Positions 1 through 11,091 of a DNA stretch of 64,000 bases are shown here, piece by piece. The notes under the pieces are model-generated. The model saw nothing but the letters and a program-made list of their open reading frames with translations, was not told the origin of the DNA and did no database searches. The first letter of the stretch is position 1. The number at the start of each line of letters is the position of its first letter. Source of the DNA: Dipetalonema caudispina (taxonomy: Eukaryota > Nematoda > Chromadorea > Rhabditida > Onchocercidae); NCBI GenBank assembly GCA_013365325.1, contig JABVXV010000004.1:372001-436000 (forward strand). Reading direction: 5' to 3'. A program made the translations under genes and the position numbers.

Positions 1-2
1 AG

Positions 3-3000
3 CTATTCGATTTCGAGCTTTATGATGATGTCATCACTCTCTATGAGCTGTCATACGCTGAGCAAGTGTTAAGTAACGTCCAAGCTGCAACTGTAGTATC
101 AATGGTGGCTGAATCTTATTATCAGCGTGACAGTTTTATCAAAAGCCAGGAGGTATTCCTGTTTCATTTCTTTCTGTGATCTTCTGAGATATAGGATGAT
201 GCACAGTTCTTATTTCAGGCTTTTTATCGCGCGATTACGTTGGCAAAGGCTTTATCAAAACCACTCAGCAAAGATCTGGTATGTTATTCATCTCTGGCGA
301 TTTGCTTAAAGGGGAATAAGTTACTTAAACTATGTGAAAACAGAGATAGAGATTCTGAAATCCAATTTGCAGCAGTTACCTGAATTGAATTGGTTTTTAG
401 AAATTTTCTGAGGCTGAACTGAAATACCGACTTCATCGCTGTTTGTTGAAACAGCGTAAACGAGAGGAAGCGATGGGCGTCCTGGGTAGCATTGCCGAGG
501 AGGAAATGACTCCAAAAGTTCGTCTTTTTCATCTTTTTCAACGAAATTCTCGAACAATCATTGACATAAGAGATTGTATTGCCTTATGTTTCAAAAGTTA
601 TTGCTAAAGTTCAGGGAAATGAAGTGTCATATAGAATGCAGAATTTCGAAAGTGAAAGACCATTTAACCCTTTTCAGGATATTCGAAATCTTCGTATAAT
701 AATTTGTTTAACAGTTTTTAGATACAGAAGAAGTGGAACAAATTAAAGCGAAGTTACTTCATTCATATAAAAGCGTGATTATATTTATGCAATGTTAATC
801 GTTAAGAGGAAATTGGAAGGAGAAGTGGGAAAAACAGCAGTAATTCAAGAACAGATTGGGGAAAAAAGTAAAAAACAAAATTAAAATATCAGAAACAAAC
901 ATTGCATTATAATTTGATCTAGAGCACTATTCAGCCTGTCATTAATTTTTTTTAGTTTCATCATTTCCTAAAATCAGTATGATGAAGAACAGCACAGAAA
1001 CTAAAAAGCATATATATATATATATATATAAAACACTTTAACATTTAACCGAAGTAACACTCTTGCATATAATTTTGTGCTCAAAAATGGTAATATGGAG
1101 AGCTAAGCCATCGTTTCACTCTGGCACATTTTATTTGTAAAAATTGAATTCCATGCTTCAAATAAGCAGCCAAGTTTGAAATTATTCATGTGTAAGTATG
1201 GATAATGAAGTGTGTGGAAGCAGTATGTACTAGTTTCAGGTTATATCAGCATTGGCCCGTCTGCATCATGTACCTTCGAATGATTACACTAGTCGCGATA
1301 AGGTCAAAACAGTAGGAAATGCAATGCTGTACCATAAGTGAGCATGTCTTATTTGCTTTCATGGGAGGTATTACGGAGAGGATATAATTCCTACAAACTT
1401 CGAACTGTTCAACAGTTGTCGGAAAAAGCGGAACAGCAGAAATATGGTTGTTTATAGAAAAATGAATTTGCAGAAAAGTGGTTGAATTATGCCCAGAAGC
1501 CATCGATTCCTTGTCATGCATTGTACGATATGGTCTAAAGGAGGGAGTATGCACATCTCATCGCAACCGTACCGTTCAAGCTTGGCTTAAGGCACAAGAG
1601 GCTGTTGCTGAACAGAAACATTATGATGCAATTTCTCATCTCTCTGGTGTACCCCCAGGAAATTTAAAGTAAATTTATTTCTCTTATTCTAATGACTCTT
1701 AAGCAATCCTTACTTATTGAAATTTAAGCATTCTCTTTGAGTTTCTTTACTTCATTCGTTGCACAGAAAAACGGCGTGGTAATTATCTGGACCTTCATCT
1801 ACAATTATATAAAAATCTTGAGTAAGGAAGGAAGATTCTATAACCATAGTTGAGTGCTAATTTTTTTCGTTGAAATAATATTTTCAACTTAGTTTTATTT
1901 TTTGATTTTCAAACGAGGATCACCAACAAGAAATTATTTACTTTCAGGATATTGATTGAATTAGGACGGTTACACTATACTGTGGGGGAGAATCAAAAAG
2001 CAGCTGTATATCTGCGACGAGCACATCATCTAGATCCTAGTACCTCTTACTCAATGGATATTTTGGCATTTATTTTGGCACAGGTTGGATAAACTACTTG
2101 GTGTTATCAAACTCTTTCTTGATTTCACCTGAGGACACATATTTATCTATATTTGAAGCCAAAATTGACAAAAAAAAGTTCCAGGAGCAAAATTATAAAG
2201 ACTTGGAAAATTTGGCTGCCACTTTGATGGATGCACAGGAAACTCCCGAAGCTTGGGTGGCATATGCTTTTCTTGCTAAGTGTCAGAAAAGATATGACAA
2301 AGCATTGTATTTCACAGAGAAGGTATTCTTTTATTTCCGGAGGGAAATATAAAAAGATGCTGTCTTATGGTTCAGAACTTGAATATTAAATCAGGCTTGT
2401 AAGTTGGCGGACTGGCACGTGCATCCAATGGCCATATTACTGAGAGCCCTCATTTTAATGGATAAAAAGAAATTCGACGAGGCCGTAGCAGAATTGCGCG
2501 ATGCTCTTGTTATCCATCCTGCAAACTATACTCTCTATGAAGCTCTCGTTCATGCATTTCTTCTTCAGGAAAAGACTCAGGAGGTTTTTATTTTGATGAA
2601 TTATTTACTTAGTTCAAGCTATCATTCACTGTCTTCGACTACGCAGGTTTTTTAAAGCGTTTACTTTTGGAAGACTAGTTTAAAATTGTTCTTGATCCAG
2701 AAGTATAAAGATCGAAACTCAAAACTTACGCATAAGCTTTTTTGACCAGTAGTAACTTCATCACTCAAAAATTTAGAGGAAAAATATGACCGAAATTTGT
2801 GTGATTTAGGCTCGAATTGTTGCTTGTACATGTCGACAGATCCTTGGTCAGGATAATGCTCGAGCACTGTATCTTTGTGCTACCTTAGCTGCTAAAGATG
2901 AATCGACGGTGAAAGATGCACAGAAACTTCTGGAAAAGGTTGGAATTATTTGGCTGACATGTTTGCTGTATTCTCGGTCGCTGTAACTGTAAAGCTTCAA

Positions 3001-4067
3001 TTTTCAGGCAATAGCAATATCTCCTCATTTATTAGACGCTGTTTTCCTTCTTGTAGCTCTTTACGACAAAACACAAAGTTACGAGAAAGCGATCACACTA
3101 TTGAAGAAGCAAACTGAGGTGAAATGCTGTTATTGGATGTTTTTTATGCTTAGCCGCATCGCTAGGAGCGAAATATGCATCAAACTGTTTACGCAGTGAT
3201 GTCTTTTATTATTGAATGAATTTGTTTATAACCAACATAGATTATTCTTTTGCTGTTGTTTGTATTTGCTGAGTTCTTGCCCTCGAAAAGGTAAGATATT
3301 GTTTTTTATAATTCATCAAATTAGTCATTTCGGTTTCAGACGACAGTGAACAGCCGGCTTCATCGTTTACTTGGTGATTTTCTGACCAAAACGAATCGTC
3401 CAGTTGATGCATGCCATCAATACAGGTTGGAAAGCTATATCGTTGCAAGTTTTTTTAGTTATCGTATTTTCTTTTGCATTTTGCTCTTTATCAATGAATT
3501 TCCGATATTGCTGTGTTCATGCTTCTTTCTGTTAGGTTCATAGTATTTATGTCTGGTTTGTCGTTCGCTTTATAAATACATCTTTTCTGTTTCATATACA
3601 GATTTTTTTGCATCAAAGTTTCATGTACCTTTATTTGCACGTATTGTTGTATATAATATGCATATGCTTGTGTTTGGTTATCTTATAATTCATCAGAAAG
3701 GCAGTCGTGAATTAATGAGTCATTTTATATGCCTTTCAATTAGTGCAGAAATAGTATTAGGATAAATGGATGAGTGCTTACTTTTTTATCAAGATGAAAT
3801 GAAGAAGAGTTATTGCTACAGTGTAAGTAGTATTTACTGTTGTTTTTGTCATCAGTTCTTTTTTATAGGATCGATAATAAGTTTGTTTGCAGATTAGCGG
3901 TTGATGGTGATGCTAGTGCAGCTCAAGCAATGGATGCATTGGAAGGAATGCCAGGAATGAACACCCCAGAGTGCCTAGCATCGTTTATTTGCCCTGGTGC
4001 ACCACGACGTCGAACTGGCCAAGTATGTCACAGTGATCAAATACCAGTTACTGAACGAAACATCTAA
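3..4067 (+). CDS. APC7: APC7-like anaphase-promoting complex TPR subunit, 5'-truncated
   Basis: APC7 is a tetratricopeptide-repeat scaffold of the nuclear APC/C ubiquitin ligase that degrades cyclins and securin. Eleven exons join in one frame: 3-152, 219-278, 401-575, 1479-1668, 1948-2083, 2185-2322, 2395-2583, 2810-2938, 3008-3118, 3340-3425, 3893-4067, giving about 512 aa. Repeated TPR-like helices are visible, such as YDKALYFTEKACKLADWHVH and KKFDEAVAELRDALVIHPAN. The C-terminal segment LHRLLGDFLTKTNRPVDACH matches the vertebrate APC7 segment LHR(M/I)LGDFLVAVNEYQEA as I remember it. Human APC7 has about 565-599 residues, so only some tens of N-terminal residues should lie left of position 1. 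The acidic C-terminal tail of vertebrate APC7 is missing; the protein ends with a short RRRTGQ-containing tail. The long third intron (576-1478) carries a TA microsatellite. Another TPR APC subunit (APC3, APC6, APC8) is less likely because of the LGDF segment. Confidence 0.82.
1011..1031. repeat. (TA)n microsatellite in APC7 intron 3
   Basis: A run of about ten TA dinucleotides lies inside the long third intron of the APC7-like gene, followed directly by an A-rich stretch. Likely length-polymorphic; no function is implied. Confidence 0.9.
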
Positions 4068-4071
4068 TAAA
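4066..4071 (+). promoter_or_regulatory. Possible poly(A) signal overlapping the APC7 stop codon
   Basis: The stop codon TAA (4065-4067) shares two bases with an AATAAA hexamer. If used, the 3' UTR would be only about 15-25 nt long. Other hexamers further downstream may be the real signal. Confidence 0.35.
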
Positions 4072-7000
4072 TGAAACATCTAGTTATTATTAACCATCAT
4101 CATATTTACAAAGAATATTGTAAAAATTATTTTTTGTCCTCCTTGTAGATATGTATACAATGTTATACGCTGCAACTTTATAGCCGATTCATCACTTTGT
4201 TCGATAAGAATTGATATATTTGGAGAAAAGGGTGTTGTAGGCTTTCTGAAATCAGCTTGTATTAAGCTTTTATTGTTGGAACAGTCAAGTATTTTAGATT
4301 CATTATTCATACCAGTACTGCAAATATTTGCAGTGATGCACCTGTACATTTTTAAATTTTATTTATGTACTGATGTCTACTATGTTATAATCGATCGTAC
4401 ACATAAGAATATATATATAGATATATATGGGGGATATATGTGCAATTAAATGTAAGCCAAGAGGAAAAATATGTACTTGACAGTGAGCGAATTGCCCAAA
4501 GGGCTCGTGCGATCTGATTTCAAGTTTGGAGGTTTTTTCTAGTTACTTTTATCGATTACTAAATTGCTTGATTTCTTTTTTTTTTTTTTTTTTTGGGTGC
4601 GAACAAATCGGTTACCAAAGAGAACAGTAGTTTGGAATGTTTAGCTTGTAGTGCCTTTATCATACACTTTCAATGCAATTAGGAAACGACCTTTCTTATC
4701 TTTGTTGTTGAGTGATTTTAAATGCCGTTTGCGAATTTATCTGAGTCAAAATAAGTTGAAACAAAAAGATTTTCCTCTAAAATATCTGTTCGAATCCTCT
4801 TACACCCATGACATTGTAAAATGCTCAGCTCATAAATATTATAGTAACTTGCGATGAATGGTGAATTCTACTTAACTATAAAAACATGGATGTAGATTTG
4901 TCTTCAAAAATTTAACAAATCTAACTTGATATTATGGATATATGTATTCAGATCATTGGTACTGATCATATTTCATGGTGAGACAATCGATGCTTTGAAA
5001 GACGTGTGCATGACTGAAATGTTTCACGTATGTGATATGTTAATTAGCTCAGGTGGTACGTGGTATGTGAGGCAGAGTTTCCTAGGTGAAAGGAGATGTT
5101 TTGATTTCTTGTTATCCGTTATGGTAGAATGGTAGGTTAGTGATATGTCTGCACTGATAATGACCTGATTACTGATAAAATTGCATAACTTCGGGGATAA
5201 TAAAAATGATTGTATGTACTCCTACTTTTCTCCATTTCGTTATATATCCCACAAGTTCGCTCTCTTCCACATTTATTCAGTAATATGCACTTTTATAATC
5301 ATATATTCTTTCAGATTTTAGTTTCATTTTCTTTAGAGGTAGTGTTATTTGTGCAATAGGGATCGAGCTCAAAGATCGGTCGTTCAGTTTGGAATGGAGT
5401 AGTGATTAAAGGTAAGTTATCTTCTCGATCATTTCCTATTCCTGTAGATTGCTTAAAATTTGTTTAGAGCGAGCTGTAGGTTTGTGAATAAACAATGATC
5501 ATGTAACTTTTTATCTTCCCTCTTGCTGTCCTGATCGAATGGAAAGAAGGAATATTCAAAGCTCTAAAAGCAAGGAAAAGACAAATATTGGAGGGACAGT
5601 TAAGGGAAGAATGGATAGCTCTGCATTCTTCAATGCTGGTTCAAGGAATTCGGGACACTTTATTGAAAAACACGTGGTATTCTCGTGTACTGAACCTATA
5701 GATTTTTCCCAAGTTTCGCAGCACTTTTTTTCAAAACACTATTCTCAGATTGTTATGACAGAACTGTGTTCAGTGGCGAATTGCTACTTTCTTATTCCTA
5801 ATTACTAGTCATTATTGGAAGTAATTGACTGGGATTCTGGCTAAATTTGTTAGAGAATGCTAAAGATGATTGTAAGAGAAAGGTTACATTTCCGTGATCT
5901 TTACCGTGGGTTCTTTGCTTATCATCTGTTACGTCAGAACTTCAACTGCTAGCATTGCTGCTGCTATGGGTCCTTTGTTTTTTGAACTTTGTGATGATGC
6001 GGTATTATTTCTCCTTCCCTTCTTATACTAAATAACTACACTGAACTATCTTCATTCTTTATTATTGTTCTTTCATAAACCTGTGATGGCATCTTTTTCT
6101 AACACGGTTTGTTCTTTTATTTCACTTTGTTTTATTATGCTTTAGTAAGTGTTTATAGAACTGTGAAAAAAAAAAAAAAAAAAAACACGCTGACTTCGGA
6201 AATCTTCAAACAATTTCAATATGAATAGAGTTTCCTTAGTTCTCTGTACCGAGCGGTTGTAAAATTTCAATAATGATGTTGATATGATGATCAAAAATGG
6301 ACTAAAGTCAAGTTTTCTTACTTTGTCGTGGAATAATTATTTGTGGTAGAAGGAATTTGTATTTTTATCGAAGACAGTACAGTCCTCTTGATTGTGTATC
6401 ACGACAAGTAGTTGAATATAGAATTTATTGAATATCACAGCAATCAATACCAACAGATGTTATAATAATTTTGATGGCGTGGTAAGTTGAGGAAGGCAAT
6501 TTGATGTATGGTGAGATAAGTTAAGAAAAGCGATTTGATGTAGGAGTCACTGAACTGACTGGTGGTCGGAAGCTCCAAGTCAAAAAGGATAAAATAGAAG
6601 AAGTAGGAATGAATCGTAGCTTTGTAAGTCAATAAGGTGATTGACCTCTAAAGCCGTGACCCTTATGTGTAGTGGGAGTGGTTTACAGGAAGCATTATTG
6701 TAACCTTGTCATAAGCATATGACACAAAGGGCAATGTGTTACAATCCTAGTTTGAAGCAGAAGACACGATGTTGCAATCGGATCCGATTTAAGCATATCT
6801 TAACCATAGAGAACAAAACGTATTGTGTTGATATCTCATCGTAGACGAGGATGAGTATAAGTTAAATGATTTATGTTGACAATTTATAAGATGAATTGGT
6901 TCATTACGAAATGAAACATCAATTACTTTAATTACAAGAAATGTATTATTCCTTCCTTCGCGAAATTTATTCGAATTTCGCGACATACTTTACGACGTAG

Positions 7001-7453
7001 AAAAATGCACCCGTATGTCGCGAATATAGCTCAACAATACATTAATATCGGCTGCTATACTAAAATGGTGGTTTCTTGCGCTGAAGTGTATTTTTTCTGA
7101 ACCTCTCAGCGTGATTGATGGGATGGGGGAAATCCGATGACTGTAAACAATGTGAATTTGACATTCACAACTTCTTTGCCTCCTAAAAATGGAAATGGAA
7201 CTTAGAAATTACTCAGAAAATGGAGTTATTTCATAAATGAGATGTTGGTGACTCTGTAACCAAAGTTGTAATTGAAAGTGGAAATTTTCAGCACATGCTT
7301 ACTATTACAGGACTTTTTGCGCAGCCTAACATAAAGTTCTTACTGTTTCAGTTTGATTAATTAAATGAACCGCATCCAGTACTTACTATTCAGCTTATTT
7401 TTTTGATTTTAATCACAAAATTTTGAAATGATATTGAGACATTGAAGTTATAG
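4068..7453. other. Intergenic region between APC7 and ribose-5-phosphate isomerase
   Basis: About 3.4 kb of AT-rich DNA without a gene I can defend. It holds a TA/GATA-type repeat near 4410-4430, a T run near 4577-4595 and an A run near 6167-6185. Two stretches (about 5505-5700 and 5884-6030) are open in one frame and read like protein, but no legal splice sites join them; they are listed under findings. The 3' UTR of APC7 must occupy the left end. Confidence 0.6.
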
Positions 7454-7459
7454 GATGCG
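7449..7459 (+). promoter_or_regulatory. Probable spliced-leader acceptor and short leader of rpiA
   Basis: TTATAG ends at 7453, six bases before the start ATG at 7460, and an in-frame TAG just upstream excludes a longer N-terminus in this exon. An acceptor this close to the start is typical of nematode trans-spliced mRNAs. The six-base leader contains an upstream ATG (7455) that opens ATG CGA TGA, whose stop overlaps the main start. Confidence 0.5.
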
Positions 7460-8772
7460 ATGAAAACGCGTTCAACTCTGGACCTGGCGAAACGTGTAGC
7501 AGCATATGCAGCTGGTGAACAGCATGTGAAAAGTGGTTGTCGGATAGGTGTCGGTAGTGGTACTACGGCTAAATTCTTCGTTGAATTTTTGGCTGAAAAA
7601 GTGAATGATGGTACAGTGAAGGATATCATCTGTGTGCCTTCTTCATTCTCAACTCGCCGGTGGCTGGTCGATTCTGGCTTGCAAGTGATTGATTTGGAGA
7701 AGATTCTCGATTTAGATCTGTATATTGATGGAGCTGACGAAGTGGACATTAACTTGAACTGTATAAAAGGCAACTCATTTCGTTTCGTTACATTTACAAA
7801 ATACTGCTGTTGTTGTTTTACATGTTGTTTACAATGCGTTCTAAAACAAACTACGTTACATTTATAAAGTCAAAGCAGTCACTCTGCAGAAGTAATATAT
7901 GATACTTCAGGTGGTGGTGGATGCTTAACTCAGGAAAAAATCGTACAGACAAGTGCCAAGAAGTTTTATATCATCGCTGATGCCAGTAAACAGTCAGAAA
8001 AACTGGGCGATAGGAATTTTCCCATTCCAGTTGAAGTCGTTCCATTTGGGTAGGCTTTTCAGTATTACAATTACATTTATGTTCTAATAAATCCTGGAAG
8101 TGCATACGTTCATCTTTATTATCTTTTTTGCTTCGTTTATCCTCCATTCTTTCAATGCAACTTGCCTGAAGTAGTGATGCGATGGAATGAAACGGTCGGC
8201 AGTCCGTTTAAGGAGCTGCTAATGAATATTCGTAAGACAAGTCGCCGGATCATTTCGTTTATTGATTAAGCTAGGAATAATTCAGATCAGCTGACTTAGA
8301 CGTTAAAGAAATGTCTTTTTGGCTTACTTATTGCTTCCAGAAATATCTCTTGCAGACTTCGTATCGGATAAGTCATTGTAAAACATGGTGTTAGATTTCA
8401 CTGTATCAGAAACAAACGAAATTGATAGTTTCTGTTTACAGGTATGCGCCAGTTTTGAACTGGATAAAACGCCAGGAAGGTGGTGAAGTTGAGTTGAGAA
8501 CAAACAGTAAAGATAAGCTGGATCCTTTTATTACGGACAACAACAATTTTATTTTGGATTGGAATTTCCCAAAAAATAAATATGTGACAACGGAAGATTT
8601 GGCAGCTTTGCATACACGTCTTATATCTTTACCGGGTGTTGTCGAAACGGGTCTTTTTATAGGAGTTGCCGAAAAGGCGTATTTTGGTACTGCCGATGGG
8701 AATGTTACGGAAAGGCTGAGACCAGGTCCCTCTCTTCATTTCTCCCAGAATCAGAAATCTTCAGCTCATTAA
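7460..8772 (+). CDS. rpiA: Ribose-5-phosphate isomerase A
   Basis: Cytosolic enzyme of the non-oxidative pentose phosphate pathway that interconverts ribose 5-phosphate and ribulose 5-phosphate. Three exons, 7460-7769, 7911-8049 and 8442-8772, give 259 aa, close to the usual 230-260 aa core. Family motifs are in order: phosphate loop IGVGSGTT (about residues 29-36), catalytic DGADEVD (90-96), [11 protein letters not shown] (103-113) with the expected Lys and Glu, and C-terminal NFILDWNF and PGVVETGLF. The start ATG follows a probable trans-splice acceptor, and [15 protein letters not shown] aligns with the normal family start, so no extension is needed. Intron 1 has a GC donor that falls exactly inside the KGGGG motif. 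A poly(A) hexamer lies at 8894. The end of about 19 residues after [10 protein letters not shown] is less conserved. Regulation is not evident from the sequence. Confidence 0.95.
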
Positions 8773-8893
8773 TGAAAAAAAATTAGGATTTTACAGCTTT
8801 AATTTGCATAAATAGTAAGTATGTTTAACTGGGATTGTTTCTTTGTGTTTTGCAATTTGCTATTAACTTCTCGGTGACCACTTCCATGTGTTG

Positions 8894-8899
8894 AATAAA
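8894..8899 (+). promoter_or_regulatory. Candidate rpiA poly(A) signal AATAAA
   Basis: Canonical hexamer about 120 nt after the rpiA stop codon, on the coding strand. Confidence 0.45.
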
Positions 8900-10218
8900 T
8901 CTCAAAAGATCCACAGATTAATTTTAGCTTATCCATGCATCTCTGTGTACTTCAACTAACATAACCCGAACTATACACTGAAAATTAGCAGGTCATTTCA
9001 TTAAAGATAACATTTAAATATCACACGGGACAATTCTTTAAATAAGAAATCACGCGTGGTGTTTGAATTGGTGGTTGTTTGTGGGCAGTTGAAAATATCT
9101 ATTCTAAATTGAAATGAATTCACTCATCACAAACTGTTGATTGAGTACAACTAATGCATAATTTGGATGATCTTTGTCGGAACATCTCATTTCTAAATGA
9201 AGGTATAAACACAGACCAAACAACAAATATATAGTTGAGTGTTTGTTGTGTTTGTTCCCGGCACGCTATTTTATTGTTTGTTGTTATATTTTTATATTAG
9301 AATAGTATCATCGCGCTCCTTATAATATAATTTGTTTTTCCTAATATAAATTTTTACGATTGTGATTGGTTTGTACCTTCATTTATGCAGAATTCAAGAT
9401 AATTCGGACTAGATCCAGAAGTTTACATTTTTGTGGAAATCTTTCAGATCGTATTATTGCATTGCATACTCAGCTTGAAATATGTTATGCCATTATCACC
9501 TGAAATTGATTGTTTCATAAAATAATATGTATAAACATACATAGCCATCTTGTAGTTTTACAATTTAATGCTTTGAGGAAGCTAGTCTTGTATGCATAAA
9601 GAAAAACAATAAGTTTAAAATATTCAAGAAAAGATATATTGCTAACAAGTGTTGCTACCTGTTTGTCCCATCTTAATAAACATTCTTGTTGCATAAAATA
9701 TTATGTTATTTGTTGATGTTCGTTTCCAGACTATAGTTTGTCTCTTGTGAATTCTATCTGTTGCATTTTTGGTTCTTTCCCTTTCGCGATGATATTTCTT
9801 CCTATTACATTAAATAGGTTAGTATTATTGCAAAAGAAGTAAGATTGTGATTGGAGATATGGAGGACATGACTGTTATTTAACTTGGGATCTGGATCTGT
9901 ATAGATAAGAATGACCGTGGATTGTTCCATTTGAAGTTTCTGCTCTTTGATATTTGTAGGAATTGATTGGAAGTCACAGTTATGTTAGTAATGAGTCACT
10001 GAGCGTACAACTGAATGGTGGGACGGGGAATTTCAGGAAGTAATAATGAAGTATATGGTCTTATTCATTTTCTAGGATAAAGAAGGAGGGAGTGGTAAAA
10101 TTATTTTTCGTTATATGTTCGAATGTGGAAATCCATGAGGATATTTACAGTTGAAAAATTTGCCAAGTTTTGATTCGGGAGCTGTGTATGATTTATGTGT
10201 TTCTAAGAATTGCAGATT

Positions 10219-10230
10219 GTTCAGGAAGCT
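10219..10230 (+). promoter_or_regulatory. Probable spliced-leader acceptor of OSTC
   Basis: TGTTCAG ends at 10224, six nucleotides before the ATG at 10231; a second AG (TTGCAG) lies about ten bases further upstream. Either could accept a spliced leader. Confidence 0.45.
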
Positions 10231-11091
10231 ATGGAATCCGTGCTGGAGGCTCTTCTGTTCACATTCATTGACCCTCCGAACGTTAAAATATCACCTCCAA
10301 GATGGCTGAAGGTTTGTTCTGTACTTTTTTGTTCCCACGTTTTCGTGGTAAATTAGTTTTGCTATTGCCATTTTACAAAGAGTAGTCATGATAGGTCTGT
10401 GTGCTCAATTGTTTGAAGTACTGCATATTGTTACGGTGTTTTCAGATGCCTTCACCGATGCAAGTGTTCGCACTAGTGATGATGACCTATTTCTTCGTGA
10501 CTGGAGGTGTCATCTATGATATTATCAATGAGCCTCCAAGCATTGGTAAGTGCATGAGTTTATAACTACTTGATTTTGTTGTTTTAGTTTTCTATACCAT
10601 TCCTTCTGATTTAATTATTATTGTTGCAGGACAAACAACCGATGAGAGAGGTAATGCGAAGCCAGTTGCTATAATGCAGTATCGAGTTAATGGGCAATAT
10701 ATTATGGAGGGCTTAGCCGCAAGCTTTATGTTCTCTTTAGGCGGTGATTTTTTCATTGTTTATTAAGCTTTATAACGAGACAATATAATTGTCCCCCTGG
10801 TGACGTGTTCAGGTTTTTAAATATATGGCTTTGTAAATTTAACATGTAAAAGAAATGGAATTTAGCATGTAAAAAGGGTTTCGTCAATTATGTTTCAAAC
10901 ATCCGTTCTCTTATCCATTTTTACTTCTTTCAGGACTTGGTTTTATCATACTGGATAAATGCAATAATCCGCTGACGCCGAAGCTGGATCGGATAATGAT
11001 GTTGGGGCTGGGTTTTGCTTGTGTTCTCATTGGTTTCTTAGCCACTCGGTTATTCATGAAAATTAAGATGCCATCTTATTTGCAAGGCTAG
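10231..11091 (+). CDS. OSTC: Oligosaccharyltransferase complex subunit OSTC
   Basis: OSTC (DC2) is a small ER membrane subunit of the STT3A-type oligosaccharyltransferase and helps couple the enzyme to the Sec61 translocon for co-translational N-glycosylation. Four exons, 10231-10311, 10446-10545, 10630-10743 and 10934-11091, sum to 453 nt and encode 150 aa, the family length. Recognisable conserved segments are [31 protein letters not shown] and [12 protein letters not shown], closely matching the human protein. Three hydrophobic helices lie at about residues 31-52, 80-100 and 115-138, with a basic end [11 protein letters not shown]. The paralogue-like yeast subunits Ost3/Ost6 are longer and carry a thioredoxin domain, so they are excluded. 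Poly(A) hexamers occur at 11463 and 11596, implying a 3' UTR of roughly 400-520 nt. Confidence 0.97.

Larger units (their letters stand above)
8773..10230. other. Intergenic region between rpiA and OSTC
   Basis: About 1.45 kb of AT-rich DNA. It should contain the rpiA 3' UTR and the promoter of OSTC. No ORF, RNA gene or repeat family was recognised. Confidence 0.6.

Noticed and set aside
5539..5808. 89-codon + strand ORF starting MERRNIQSSKSKEK
   Set aside because: No recognisable family, no convincing splice or trans-splice site at its start, and an alternative frame is also open.
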